Shown: positions 8,773 through 18,978, numbered from the stretch's first letter. The stretch: 64,000 bases of DNA from Bosea vestrisii (GCF_030144325.1 NZ_CP126307.1:868001-932000); one strand, 5' to 3'. The notes: a model not told the origin generated them from the sequence alone. Made by a program: numbers and translations.

Positions 8773-8891
8773 CTCCGGCAACGATGGCGGAAACGGATGT
8801 GCTGGCGTCGCCGCCTTGAAGAAATCCCTGCTGACGCGAGCTGACTGCAAGCTTTGCCAGAGTTCCGGCAAGCAAAACCGGAGTTCCTGTC

Positions 8892-9569
8892 ATGATCACG
8901 CTCTATTCAGGGCCGCTCAGCCTGTTCTCGCGCAAGATCGAGATCGCTTTACGCGAAAAAGGCCTCGCCTTCGAGCGCATCATGGTGCCGTTCAACCAGA
9001 CGACAGGCTACGATCCCAGGCATCCGGAAGTCGTCGCCATCAATCCCAAGCAGCAGGTTCCGGTCATGAACGATGACGGGCTGGTGCTTTATGATTCCAC
9101 CGTGATCCTCGAATATCTCGAGGACGCCTATCCTGAGCCGCCGCTCTTTCCGCTCTGCCCCGGCGCGCGCGCCCGCTGCCGGCTCAACGAGCTCTATGCC
9201 GACGAGATCATGCTGCAGGCGCTGAAGCCGCTGATGCACCGAACCAGCCCGCCGAGCACCGACCAGACCAGGCGCTTCGCGCAGGAGGCCGACGCGCTGA
9301 TCGCCGAGCGCGCGCTGGAGAACCACTATGCTGAGCTCGAAGACCGGCTCGCCGGCCGCGAGTACTTCGGCGATGCCGTCACGATCGCCGACATCGCCCT
9401 CTTCATGAGCGTGCTGTTTAGCCTGCGCCTGGGCGGCCCGTCGCTCGCGCCATTCGACGGCTTGTCGCGCTGGTTCGACCGGCTGAAGCTCCGGCCCGCC
9501 TTCACCCAGGCCGCCGTCGAGATCGCCGAGGCCGACCGGCGGCTGTCATTCCCGTTGAAGCGGGCCTGA
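8892..9569 (+). CDS. Glutathione S-transferase family protein (copy B of tandem pair)
   Basis: A 225-aa paralog of the preceding gene. It has the same opening (YSGPLSLFSRKIEIAL), the same cis-Pro region (KQQVPVMNDDG) and the same ILEYLEDAYPEPPLFP segment; the N-capping box is DAVTIADIALF. Divergence is concentrated in the helical substrate domain, as expected if the copies evolved different electrophile specificity. It was probably produced by tandem duplication. Confidence 0.85.
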   Translation: MITLYSGPLSLFSRKIEIALREKGLAFERIMVPFNQTTGYDPRHPEVVAINPKQQVPVMNDDGLVLYDSTVILEYLEDAYPEPPLFPLCPGARARCRLNELYADEIMLQALKPLMHRTSPPSTDQTRRFAQEADALIAERALENHYAELEDRLAGREYFGDAVTIADIALFMSVLFSLRLGGPSLAPFDGLSRWFDRLKLRPAFTQAAVEIAEADRRLSFPLKRA

Positions 9570-9610
9570 GGATTTCGTCATCTAGATTTAGCGATCGAAC
9601 CTCTCTGTCT

Positions 9611-9748
9611 TTCCGGGGCTTCGCGTAGCGAAGAGCCCGGAACCCAGAACCGATTTCTTATTCCAAAAGGGGCGATCTGCTTTCGCGCCCCGACGACAAC
9701 CGGCGTCGGTTCTGGGTTCCGGGCTCATGCCTTCGGCCTGCCCCGGAA
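9611..9748. repeat. Nested inverted repeat, REP-like
   Basis: Arms AGCCCGGAACCCAGAACCG (9634-9652) and CGGTTCTGGGTTCCGGGCT (9707-9725) are perfectly complementary over 19 bp. An outer pair TTCCGGGG (9611-9618) and CCCCGGAA (9741-9748) encloses them. It fills the intergenic space before rpe and carries no ORF. Confidence 0.75.
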
Positions 9749-9797
9749 TGACAATGCGGTAGTTCCGCGCGAGCGAGAAACAGGCTAAACGCCCCGC

Positions 9798-10478
9798 ATG
9801 AGCACGATCCGCATTGCCCCATCCATCCTCTCGGCCGATTTCGCCAAGCTCGGCGAGGAGGTCCGCGCCATCGACGAGGCCGGCGCCGACTGGATCCATT
9901 GCGACGTGATGGACGGGCATTTCGTGCCCAACATCACCTTCGGGCCCGATGTGCTGAAGGCGATCCGGCCCCATACGAAGAAGTTCTTCGATGTCCACCT
10001 GATGATCGCGCCGGTCGATCCCTACATCGAGGCCTTCGCCAAGGCTGGCGCCGACCTGATCTCCTTCCATGTCGAGGCCGGGCCGCATCCGCACCGGACG
10101 ATCCAGGCGATCAAGGCGCAGGGCAAGCAGGCTGGCATCGTGCTCAATCCCGGCACGCCGGCGAGCGCGGCCGAGCCGCTGATCGGCGATGTCGACCTGA
10201 TCCTCCTGATGACGGTAAACCCCGGCTTCGGCGGCCAGAGCTTCATCCATTCGGTCGTCGACAAGATCGCGCAAATTCGGGCCCTGATCGGCGAGCGCCC
10301 GATCGCGCTCGAGATCGACGGCGGCGCCACGCCCGAGACGGCGCCGCTCGCGGTCAAGGCCGGCGCCGACGTGCTGGTCGCCGGCTCCGCGGTGTTCAAG
10401 GGCGGGCCCTCAGCCTATGCCGGCAACATCGCCGCCATCCGTAAGGCGGCCGAGACCGCGCGGGGCAGCTGGGTCTGA
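9798..10478 (+). CDS. rpe: Ribulose-phosphate 3-epimerase
   Basis: A 226-aa TIM-barrel enzyme of normal family length that interconverts ribulose 5-phosphate and xylulose 5-phosphate in the pentose phosphate/Calvin pathways. Diagnostic motifs are all present: APSILSADF with the N-terminal Ser; WIHCDVMDGHFVPNITFG with metal-ligand His and catalytic Asp; FDVHLMI with the second metal-site His; LLMTVNPGFGGQ; and EIDGGATPETAP with the second catalytic Asp. It stands alone between two REP-like repeats. Confidence 0.97.
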   Translation: MSTIRIAPSILSADFAKLGEEVRAIDEAGADWIHCDVMDGHFVPNITFGPDVLKAIRPHTKKFFDVHLMIAPVDPYIEAFAKAGADLISFHVEAGPHPHRTIQAIKAQGKQAGIVLNPGTPASAAEPLIGDVDLILLMTVNPGFGGQSFIHSVVDKIAQIRALIGERPIALEIDGGATPETAPLAVKAGADVLVAGSAVFKGGPSAYAGNIAAIRKAAETARGSWV

Positions 10479-10490
10479 GAGCTTCCAAGC

Positions 10491-10598
10491 GTCATGCTCG
10501 GGCTTGACCCGAGCATCTCAGGCCGGAGGAGGCGCCAGCCAGCGCCTTCTCGTCACGAGCTTCTCGGGTCTGCGCTGCGCTTCGCCCGAGAATGACGG
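10491..10598. repeat. REP-like element with two hairpins
   Basis: Hairpin one is TGCTCGGG-CTTGA-CCCGAGCA (10495-10515). Hairpin two has arms TTCTCGGG (10561-10568) and CCCGAGAA (10585-10592). Flanking CGTCAT and ATGACG give an overall inverted layout. It lies between rpe and a convergent gene, and may double as a terminator for rpe. Confidence 0.6.
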
Positions 10599-10605
10599 TT
10601 CAATC

Positions 10606-10957
10606 CTACAGATCGATCGCGGCAAAGCCGCCATAGATCAGCCGCGTGCCGTCGAAGGGCATCGGGTTGACGTCAGGGGCCATGCGTGGATCGGCCATCA
10701 GCTTCTGCCAGCCGGCATCGCGCGCCTCCTTGCTCGGCCACTCGACCCAGGAGAAGACGACGACCTCGTCCTCCTTCGCCGCGACCGCCCGATAGAAATC
10801 GGTCTGCTTGCCGCGCGGGACATCGTCGCCCCATGACTCGAAGACGCGCGTCGCGCCATATTCCTTGAACAGCGGCGCGGCCTTTGCGGGCATGCTCGGC
10901 ATAGGCCTCACGATTGGCGGCGGGCACGGCTGCAACGAAACCATCGACATAGGACAT
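10606..10957 (-). pseudogene. DUF1428 family gene with a frameshift
   Basis: Two overlapping minus-strand frames together make one DUF1428 protein of about 116 residues. The N-terminal part (MSYVDGFVAAVPAANREAY) starts at 10957 behind a strong AGGAGG ribosome site. The C-terminal part begins at KAAPLFKEYGATRVFESWGDD and ends GGFAAIDL. They join if one A is removed from the AAA run at 10883-10885 (ARKAAPLF). Either the gene is freshly inactivated or the base is a sequencing insertion. Function of the family is unknown (dimeric alpha-beta barrel fold). Confidence 0.75.
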
Positions 10958-11133
10958 CAGCTTTTCCTCCTTGGGTCTTTCGGCGCGCCCGATGAGAAAC
11001 GCCCGCCCAGCCGGCGCGGACACTAGGCAGGTCGAGGGCCTGAAGCTGTCAGCAGCGGCCCTTCGGCATTCCACCCTGAGCCTCTCCGTGCTAGCGAGCG
11101 GCAAGCCTTTCATCGTCACGTCGCGAGCCCGCC

Positions 11134-12441
11134 ATGATCCCCCGTTATTCCCGCCCCGAGATGGTCGCGATCTGGGAGCCGCAGACGCGCTTCCGCATCT
11201 GGTTCGAGATCGAGGCGCACGCCACCGACAAGCTCGCCGAGCTCGGCGTCGTGCCGAAGGACGCCGCCGCGACGATCTGGGCCAAGGCCAAGGACGCGAC
11301 CTTCGACGTCGCCCGCATCGACGAGATCGAGCGCGTCACCAAGCATGACGTCATCGCCTTCCTGACCCATCTCGCCGAGATCGTCGGCCCCGAGGCGCGC
11401 TTCGTCCACCAGGGCATGACCTCCTCCGACGTGCTCGACACCACGCTCTCGGTGCAGCTGGCGCGCGCCACCGACATCCTGATCGCCGATGTCGACGCCC
11501 TGCTCGCCGCCATCAAGCGCCGCGCCTTCGAGCACAAGCTGACCCCGACCATCGGCCGCTCGCATGGCATCCATGCCGAGCCGGTGACCTTCGGGCTCAA
11601 GCTCGCCCAAGCCTATGCCGAGTTCGACCGTTGCCGCGCCCGCCTCGTCGCCGCACGTGCCGAGATCGCGACCTGCGCCATCTCGGGCGCCGTCGGCACC
11701 TTCGCCAATATCGACCCGCAGGTGGAGGAATATGTCGCGCAGAAGATGGGCCTGACACCCGAGCCGGTCTCGACCCAGGTCATCCCGCGCGATCGCCACG
11801 CCATGTTCTTCGCCACGCTCGGCGTCGTCGCGTCTTCAGTCGAACGCCTCGCCACCGAGATCCGCCATCTCCAGCGCACCGAGGTCTATGAGGCCGAGGA
11901 GTATTTCTCGCCGGGCCAGAAGGGCTCGTCAGCGATGCCGCACAAGCGCAACCCCGTCCTCACCGAGAACCTGACCGGCCTCGCCCGCCTGGTGCGCGGC
12001 ATGGTCACCCCGGCGCTCGAGAACGTCGCCCTCTGGCACGAACGCGACATCTCGCACTCCTCGGTCGAGCGCATGATCGGCCCCGATGCGACGGTGACGC
12101 TCGACTTCGCGCTCGCCCGCCTCACCGGCGTCGTCGACAAGCTGCTGATCTATCCGCAGAACATGAGGAAGAACCTCGACAAGCTCGGTGGCCTGCACAA
12201 TTCGCAGCGCGTCCTGCTCGCGCTGACCCAGGCAGGCGCCAGCCGCGAGGACAGCTATTCCATGGTCCAGCGCAATGCGATGCGCACCTGGGAGCATGGC
12301 GAGGACTTCCTCACCAACCTCAAGGCCGACAGAGACGTGACCGCCAAGCTGTCGGCGGCGCAACTGGAGGCGATGTTCGACGAGGGCTACCACTTCAAGC
12401 ACGTCGACACGATCTTCCGCCGGGTGTTCGGGGAGGCTTGA
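11134..12441 (+). CDS. purB: Adenylosuccinate lyase
   Basis: A 435-aa fumarase/aspartase-superfamily enzyme acting twice in purine synthesis (SAICAR to AICAR, and adenylosuccinate to AMP). It begins MIPRYSRPEMVAIWEP, typical of alphaproteobacterial PurB. Motifs seen are HDVIAFL (the KHDV active-site segment), HQGMTSSDVLDT, GRSHGIHAEP with the catalytic His, and the signature GSSAMPHKRNP with the loop serine. Full length, no anomalies. Followed 43 bp later by an alpha/beta hydrolase that is probably independent. Confidence 0.97.
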   Translation: MIPRYSRPEMVAIWEPQTRFRIWFEIEAHATDKLAELGVVPKDAAATIWAKAKDATFDVARIDEIERVTKHDVIAFLTHLAEIVGPEARFVHQGMTSSDVLDTTLSVQLARATDILIADVDALLAAIKRRAFEHKLTPTIGRSHGIHAEPVTFGLKLAQAYAEFDRCRARLVAARAEIATCAISGAVGTFANIDPQVEEYVAQKMGLTPEPVSTQVIPRDRHAMFFATLGVVASSVERLATEIRHLQRTEVYEAEEYFSPGQKGSSAMPHKRNPVLTENLTGLARLVRGMVTPALENVALWHERDISHSSVERMIGPDATVTLDFALARLTGVVDKLLIYPQNMRKNLDKLGGLHNSQRVLLALTQAGASREDSYSMVQRNAMRTWEHGEDFLTNLKADRDVTAKLSAAQLEAMFDEGYHFKHVDTIFRRVFGEA

Positions 12442-12484
12442 GGCGCCTGCTGGATTTCGCAGAATTGAACGCTATCTAGCGGCC

Positions 12485-13045
12485 ATGAAAACCTCTGACA
12501 CCGACATCCTGATCGTGCCGGGCTGGTCGGGCTCCGGCCCCGACCATTGGCAGAGCCGCTGGGAAGCAAAGCTGGCCACCGCTCGCCGTGTCGAGCAGGA
12601 GGACTGGTACAAGCCGACCCGCGACGGCTGGGCCGACCGCATCGTCGCCGCCGTGCGCGCCGCGACCAGGCCGGTCGTCATCGTCGCACATTCGGCCGGC
12701 TGCAGCGCGGTCGCGCATGCGGCCGAGCATCTCAAGCCGCACGAGGTCACCGGCGCCTTCCTGGTCGCGCCGGCGTCCGAGCGCGCCAAGCGCGCCATTC
12801 CCGGCATGGCGGATGACTTCGCCTCGATCCCGCGGAGGCCCCTGCCCTTCCGCTCGGTGCTGATCGCCAGCGCGACCGATCCCTATTGCACGCAGGACGA
12901 AGCCAAGGCGTTGGCCGAGGCCTGGGGCTCGGAGTTCGTCGATGCCGGCGATAGCGGCCATCTCAACACCGAATCCGGCCACGGCCCTTGGCCGGACGGA
13001 TTGCTGCGCTTCGCCGGTTTCATGAAGAGCCTGACGGCGGTGTGA
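12485..13045 (+). CDS. RBBP9/YdeN family alpha/beta hydrolase
   Basis: A 186-aa serine hydrolase. It opens TDILIVPGWSGSGPDHWQSRWE, the characteristic first strand and HWQ motif of RBBP9/YdeN proteins. The nucleophile elbow is VAHSAGCSA (Ser in HSAGC), the acid is in the SATDPYCT region, and the histidine in DSGHLNTESGHG. The small cap-less architecture fits the family; substrates in bacteria are not established. Confidence 0.85.
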   Translation: MKTSDTDILIVPGWSGSGPDHWQSRWEAKLATARRVEQEDWYKPTRDGWADRIVAAVRAATRPVVIVAHSAGCSAVAHAAEHLKPHEVTGAFLVAPASERAKRAIPGMADDFASIPRRPLPFRSVLIASATDPYCTQDEAKALAEAWGSEFVDAGDSGHLNTESGHGPWPDGLLRFAGFMKSLTAV

Positions 13046-13108
13046 GTGGCGCGGGGCCAAGCCCGAGCCAACGCGACCGGCGTCATAAGCTCGCCATCCG
13101 ATCACCGG

Positions 13109-15622
13109 CTATTGGCCGATGCGGCGCAGTTCGGCGCGAGCGGCGCCCCACTCGTAAAATGTCTTCGGACAGATCTGCCACGCATGGCTCAGGAGCGGCT
13201 CAGCGTCCTTTGCCGCACCCTGCATGAGACGCGCTTCGGCAATATAGAAACTCGCCTCGCAATCCTGCTCGTTATACTTGACGGGGTCCTGGTCCTTCGC
13301 GGCTTCGCGGAGCTCTTCGGCGCCGATCTCGCCGCGGTAGTATCGAATGACCGGCGCAGGCCATTGCTGCATGTCGACCTTTGCAGCAGATATTGTGATG
13401 CGCTCGCCATTGCCAGCCCGCACGGAGGCGATGTGCAAGAAGAGCGCTGTGTAGGCGTCATCTGGTTTGAGATCGAGGGCGCGCTCCAGGCCTCGAATGG
13501 CTTCGTCCGAGCGGCCATCGAGAAATGCGAACCACCCGCGCAGGCGGGCCGCGCTGAAGCTCTTCGGATTCAGGGTCAGAGCTTCGTCAAGCTTTTGAAG
13601 CGCCTCCGGATGGCGCCCCAGGGCCGACAAAGCATCCGCCATCCTTTCGAGGATCTCGGCATTGATGACCTGCAAGCGAAGCTGGGCTTGCAGGTCATCC
13701 AGCGCGGCATCAGGGCGGCCAAGCGAGCGCGCTGTTAAGGCACGCGCGCCGAAAATGTCGGACCGCGGCGGGGCATCAATCGCGACAGCCCGTGTGAAGA
13801 GATCGTTCGCAGCCTCCCAATCCCGCGCTCTGCGCCGAGCCTGGCCGACCAGAAACAGGGCATTCTGTTCGATCTGGGGACCTTGTGCAGACACCAGGTC
13901 CCTCTGCGTCCTGCCCACCAGTGCCAATGACTTCTCGCGCTCGACCTTGCTGTCATGCAGCGCCAGGGCACGGGCAACGTGGCTGCGAGGATCCCGAGGA
14001 TAGCGCCGTACGAGCTCGGCAGATTGCGCGACCCATTCGGCATCCGCCTTGGGCAGGTGCTCGGCCGGTATGAGAAATCTCGCAAGGGATACGTCGCCAA
14101 AGCCCGCCCGGGGAATCGACAGGAACGTCAGCGCGGGAAGAAGGAATGCACTGGCCAGAGCGATCCGACGCCAGCGCGGACGCTCCGTTTCGCGGTCCCA
14201 GCTCCACCAGACGAGCAAACCGAGCGCGGCGCCGCTCAGCGCTCCGGCAATATGCGTGGCATGATCGACGCGGATGGGGCCGAACCCGGTACTCGAAAAA
14301 ACGGCGCCGAAAAGGGCTGCGAGGCAAAACCCGCTCAGCCATCTGCTTCGGGTGGTGTCCGGCCCCTTGAAGCTGAGCACCAGCCCCGCAGCGACGAGAG
14401 CCAGCACGGCTCCGGACGCGCCAATGCCCAAAAGAGCAGGCGGATTGAAACTGACCGAAGCGACTGAGCCTACCAACCCACCCAGCATGAAAATCGCGAG
14501 CAACCAGCCAATGCCGAGTGTGGCTTCAAGAAACCAGCCGACGATCACGAGCAGTATGACATTCGCAAGCAGATGGGCCGTGCTGCCATGCAGGAATATG
14601 GAACAGACCAGCCGGTACCATTGCCCTGCTTGAAAGACCAACTCACTCGACATCGCGCCGAACAACACCAGCGTCGGGCCGGTCACAACCGTGGCCCGCG
14701 TGCCCTCGAACGACATGGCGAGCTCGCCCAGGAAGACCAGGACGAGGATTGCGGCCAGTGCCAACGTGGCCCATGGAACAGGGAAAAGCAGATCGCCCAA
14801 TTTGCCTGCCTGCTTTGGCGCTAGTGCAGGTAGTTCGGGGAATTGTGCGGCCGTTTCGATCTCTTCCCGAATGTAGACGACGCTCGTTCCCGCCGCCTCG
14901 TCGTAGAAGGCGTCCCGACCATGTGCGATTGCGATGACGGCGACGATCACCGCTGTGAGTTCAGGCAATCTGGAGAGGAACAGCAAGGCAGGCGGCAGAT
15001 CGCTCGGCAACGTCAGGCCAGCCCACAAGGCCATAAAAAGCCCGATAGAGATCGCCATCAAAACGGTGCTAGGTAGCGCGAACAAGACATAGCGGCGGCG
15101 CAGAGCAGATCCGGCGCTGACGCCGGCGCGCGGCAGAACATAAAGACACGTCGCCTGACGCCCAGGGCTTTGCCATCCCCGCGCCTCCACCAGCCAGCGC
15201 ATCAAGGCGAGCAGCGGCCATTGCAGCAGCGACAGGTCAAATGTCAGCGCCACTCGGTTCTGGCTGTCGAGCGAATAGCTGATCGATGTCGTGACGCTCG
15301 AGCCGGCCTCCTGCCGGGACATGGTGTAGAAGCGAGCGACGGGCTGCCCGAAGAGGCTCCTAGTGCAGACCTTCTCCACAGTCGGATCAAAGCCGGGCCG
15401 AACCTCGACCTCTTGCGGACGCTCTTTGGCCGGCTCACACGAGATGATCACGGCGGTGCTGTCGATCAGCGCGCCGTTGGACAGTGGAAACAGAACGCTC
15501 GCCAACAGCTGCGTTGCAACCATCACGACGATCAGGTCGATCAGGAAAGCGATGCCACGACGGATCAATCCGCCCGTCTTCCAGGTCGGTATTTCGCCCA
15601 TCCCCAGCCCTTGGCCGCCCAT
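13109..15622 (-). CDS. RDD-rhomboid-TPR fusion membrane protease
   Basis: An 837-aa multidomain protein. Residues about 12-250 form an RDD-type membrane domain (GGLIRRGIAFLIDLIVVM, with Arg and Asp in the first helix) and two further hydrophobic segments. Residues about 280-475 are a rhomboid serine protease: the FLHGSTAHLLANV helix has His345, His350 and Asn354; the nucleophile is Ser403 in GIGASGA; the base is His457 in DHATHIAG. Residues about 515-837 are TPR-like repeats (for example NAEILERMADALSALGRHPEAL). Intramembrane proteolysis is therefore plausible, with the TPR tail recruiting substrates. Start uncertain: ATG 15622 sits against GGAGG, and ATG 15601 is an alternative. Confidence 0.8.
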   Translation of the reverse strand: MGGQGLGMGEIPTWKTGGLIRRGIAFLIDLIVVMVATQLLASVLFPLSNGALIDSTAVIISCEPAKERPQEVEVRPGFDPTVEKVCTRSLFGQPVARFYTMSRQEAGSSVTTSISYSLDSQNRVALTFDLSLLQWPLLALMRWLVEARGWQSPGRQATCLYVLPRAGVSAGSALRRRYVLFALPSTVLMAISIGLFMALWAGLTLPSDLPPALLFLSRLPELTAVIVAVIAIAHGRDAFYDEAAGTSVVYIREEIETAAQFPELPALAPKQAGKLGDLLFPVPWATLALAAILVLVFLGELAMSFEGTRATVVTGPTLVLFGAMSSELVFQAGQWYRLVCSIFLHGSTAHLLANVILLVIVGWFLEATLGIGWLLAIFMLGGLVGSVASVSFNPPALLGIGASGAVLALVAAGLVLSFKGPDTTRSRWLSGFCLAALFGAVFSSTGFGPIRVDHATHIAGALSGAALGLLVWWSWDRETERPRWRRIALASAFLLPALTFLSIPRAGFGDVSLARFLIPAEHLPKADAEWVAQSAELVRRYPRDPRSHVARALALHDSKVEREKSLALVGRTQRDLVSAQGPQIEQNALFLVGQARRRARDWEAANDLFTRAVAIDAPPRSDIFGARALTARSLGRPDAALDDLQAQLRLQVINAEILERMADALSALGRHPEALQKLDEALTLNPKSFSAARLRGWFAFLDGRSDEAIRGLERALDLKPDDAYTALFLHIASVRAGNGERITISAAKVDMQQWPAPVIRYYRGEIGAEELREAAKDQDPVKYNEQDCEASFYIAEARLMQGAAKDAEPLLSHAWQICPKTFYEWGAARAELRRIGQ

Positions 15623-15740
15623 CCTCCGCTAGCTCACCAAAACCAATTGCAAGATGCAAGAGCTGGCGGTGCTTCAACCTATACGAACAACGGGCACCAC
15701 GAGGCACCGGGCTTGGCGGGCGGTAGTTTCGACCACGCTG

Positions 15741-16391
15741 TCAGCTGCGCGACGAAGCCGCGAACACCGCCAGTTGAGCTTCGAAAGCACGCTTATACGC
15801 CGGCCGCGCCTCGGCGCGGGCGACATAGGCGGCAAGGTTCGGGTGTTCCTCCAGGATACCCGAGCTCTGCAGTCTGCGCAGCACCGTCACCATCAAGAGA
15901 TCACCGGCACTGAATGCGCCATCGAGCCAGTCGGCATCGCCGAGGTGGTTGGAGAGACCTTCGAGCCGCTTGCGGATGAGGTCATCGAGGGCGCTCAGGC
16001 GTTCTTCGTACCAAGGCTTATCGCGCTCAAGAATCCTGACCAAGGTGCGGTCGAAGATCGGCGGCTCCAGCGTGTTGAGCGCGGCGAACATCCATGTGAT
16101 CGCACGCGCCCGGGCATTCGTATCGTCCGGCAGCAGGCCGGCATGGCGCTCCGCAATATGGAAGACGATCGCCCCCGACTCGAACAGGGAGAGATCGCCG
16201 TCCTCATAAGTCGGAATCTGTCCGAACGGTTGAAGCCCGAGATGCGCGGGCTGCTTCATCGCCTTGAACGACAGGAGACGCACCTCATAGGGCTGCCCGA
16301 CCTCTTCGAGCGCCCAGCGAAGGCGCATGTCACGCGCCAGACCATTGCCACGGTCGGGCGAGCGTTCAAAGGCGGTGATGATGACGGTCAT
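15741..16391 (-). CDS. Glutathione S-transferase family protein
   Basis: A 216-aa GST unrelated in detail to the tandem pair at 8.1-9.6 kb. The N-terminal domain begins MTVIITAFERSPDRGNG, with MRLRWALEEVGQPYEVRLLS and the cis-Pro/binding segments GQIPTYEDGDLSLFESGAI. The helical domain carries DGAFSAGDLLMVTVLRRL. The frame is open further upstream to 16556, but those 55 residues overlap the preceding terminator region, so ATG 16391 is chosen. Confidence 0.85.
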   Translation of the reverse strand: MTVIITAFERSPDRGNGLARDMRLRWALEEVGQPYEVRLLSFKAMKQPAHLGLQPFGQIPTYEDGDLSLFESGAIVFHIAERHAGLLPDDTNARARAITWMFAALNTLEPPIFDRTLVRILERDKPWYEERLSALDDLIRKRLEGLSNHLGDADWLDGAFSAGDLLMVTVLRRLQSSGILEEHPNLAAYVARAEARPAYKRAFEAQLAVFAASSRS

Positions 16392-16510
16392 TGGCCGGCT
16401 CCCGTGGCTGTTTCGTGCGCTTGCTCCCGGAGGACGAATAGCCATCGCAGCTCCCGACCACTCGCCTCGTTTTTCTGACCACGGGATGCCGCGATCCGGC
16501 TCAGCCCTCA

Positions 16511-16545
16511 AAGAAAAACCCGCCCCGGATGGCTCCGGAACGGGT
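16511..16545 (-). terminator. Rho-independent terminator of the liv operon
   Basis: Read on the minus strand: stem ACCCG/CGGGT plus CCGGA/TCCGG around a 4-nt loop, then TTTTTCTT. It lies 34 bp past the livK stop. Confidence 0.85.
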
Positions 16546-16578
16546 CTTGGTGTCACGCCGTGAGGCGATCAGCGACGA

Positions 16579-17694
16579 TCAATTCTCGACATAGCCGATC
16601 TTGCCGTCGGCACCCTTCTTCCAGGTGTAGACGGTATAGTCCGGGCGGGTGATGTCGCCCTTCTTGTCGAAGCCGAGCTTGCCAATCACCGTATCGACCG
16701 GCTGGCCGCCCTGCAGCGCTGCAGCGATCTTCTTCGGATCGAGCGAGTTCGCACGCTTGGCGCCTTCGGCCATGACCTGCACGGCTGCGTAGCTGTACAG
16801 GGTGTAGGCTTCCGGCTTGAACTTGCGGGCCTCGAACTTCTTGAGGACAGCAGCCGCCTCGGGGCGCTTCTGCGGATCCGGCGGGAAGGTCATCAGCGTG
16901 CCTTCGACGCCGGGGCCGCCGATCGTGGCGAACTCGTCGGTGGTGATGCCGTCGCCGGAGATCAGCACGGTCTTCAGGCCCTGGTCGCGCATCTGGCGCA
17001 CGATCAGGCCGCCTTCGGTGTGCAGGCCGCCCCAGTAGAGATAGTCCGCACCCGTCGACTTCAGCTTCGAGATCAGCGCCGAGAAGTCCTTCTCGCCGGC
17101 GTTGACGCCTTCATAGAGCACGTCCTTGACCCCAGCCTTGGTCAGGCCCTTGCGGGTCTCGTCGGCGAGGCCCTGGCCATAGGTCGTCTTGTCGTGGACG
17201 ATGGCGATCTTCTTGCCCTTGAGGTTCTTGGCGATGTACTCCGCCGCCACCGAGCCCTGCTGATCGTCGCGGCCGCAAGTGCGGAACACGTTCCAGAGGC
17301 CACGCTCGGTGATCTTCGGATTGGTCGCCGAAGGGCTGACCATAAGGATGCCGTTCTCGGCATAGACTTCCGAGGCCGGCATGGTGACGCCGGAGTTGAA
17401 GTGCCCGACCACCCATTTGACGCCGTCGCCGACGAACTTGTTGGCGACCGACACACCCTGCTTCGGATCCGAGACGTCGTCTCCGACCGAAACCTGGATC
17501 TTCTGGCCGAGAATGCCGCCGGCGGCGTTGATGTCTTCGGCAGCCTGCTCCGCCCCGTTCTTCAGCTGCGCGCCGAACGCTGCATTCGGACCCGTGATCG
17601 GGCCGCCGACGCCAAGCTTGATCTGTGCGTTCGCTACGCCCGAAAAGGCGAGGACCGCGCCAAGGGCAATTCCGCCCAAGAGCAGCTTCTTCAT
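16579..17694 (-). CDS. livK: Branched-chain amino-acid ABC transporter, periplasmic binding protein
   Basis: A 371-aa exported protein with a Sec signal (MKKLLLGGIALGAVLAFSG, cleavage after ANA). The mature part begins QIKLGVGGPITGPNAAFG, the standard LIVBP-like opening, and keeps WVVGHFNSGVTMPAS and MVSPSATNP ligand-site segments. It captures Leu/Ile/Val or related solutes for LivHMGF. A longer frame to 17808 exists, but ATG 17694 directly starts the signal peptide and follows a GGGAG ribosome site. It is last in its operon, 147 bp after the DUF6867 gene, and is followed by a strong terminator. Confidence 0.93.
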   Translation of the reverse strand: MKKLLLGGIALGAVLAFSGVANAQIKLGVGGPITGPNAAFGAQLKNGAEQAAEDINAAGGILGQKIQVSVGDDVSDPKQGVSVANKFVGDGVKWVVGHFNSGVTMPASEVYAENGILMVSPSATNPKITERGLWNVFRTCGRDDQQGSVAAEYIAKNLKGKKIAIVHDKTTYGQGLADETRKGLTKAGVKDVLYEGVNAGEKDFSALISKLKSTGADYLYWGGLHTEGGLIVRQMRDQGLKTVLISGDGITTDEFATIGGPGVEGTLMTFPPDPQKRPEAAAVLKKFEARKFKPEAYTLYSYAAVQVMAEGAKRANSLDPKKIAAALQGGQPVDTVIGKLGFDKKGDITRPDYTVYTWKKGADGKIGYVEN

Positions 17695-17840
17695 GCGTTG
17701 TGACTCCCCTGTGAGTATATTACGGGCCGGTTTGGCCGTCCCGTCTCGGCGCGTGGTGCCACCGTGAAACGCAGTCTTGCGCTTTTTCGCAGTGGTGTCA
17801 CGCGGCAAGCCCCGTGAACTTTGGTTGTGTTTTCGGCGCC

Positions 17841-18197
17841 TTAAGTGCTCTCGCGAGCCTTCCAGGTGAAGGGTCCGGTGCGCTCATAGAGCCAGCGATA
17901 TTGCGTCGTCATCTGGCGCGCTCGGTTGTAGCGCCAGCCGGCGAAGCTGAAGGCGAACAGCACGATCGTGTCGACGATGTAATAGTGCGGCGACAGCAGC
18001 GTCGCCTCGAACAGGGCGAAGTGAATGAAGCGGATCGCCAGCCCGAGGATCAGCGTATAGATGACGAGCTGGACCGGCGGGCGCCAGGTGATCGCCACCG
18101 CCCGCCCCGCCATCCAGGCAGCCCAGCCACCCATCACCACCGTGACCAGCAGGAAGAGCCAGATGGTCGGCTCCTCGTAGAGAATGCCCTGCATCAT
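17841..18197 (-). CDS. DUF6867-type small membrane protein in liv operon
   Basis: A 118-aa protein with three hydrophobic segments: TIWLFLLVTVVMGGWAAW, LVIYTLILGLAIRFIHFAL and IVDTIVLFAFSFAGW. A basic tail of aromatic and charged residues follows. I recognise it as the family annotated DUF6867 that accompanies branched-chain amino-acid transport genes in Rhizobiales. It sits between livF (25 bp) and livK in the same direction, so it is probably co-transcribed and may assist the transporter. Its function is not known. Confidence 0.75.
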   Translation of the reverse strand: MMQGILYEEPTIWLFLLVTVVMGGWAAWMAGRAVAITWRPPVQLVIYTLILGLAIRFIHFALFEATLLSPHYYIVDTIVLFAFSFAGWRYNRARQMTTQYRWLYERTGPFTWKAREST

Positions 18198-18222
18198 CGT
18201 GCTCCGTTCAGGCCCGCGCCGC

Positions 18223-18974
<752 letters not shown>

Positions 18975-18978
<4 letters not shown>

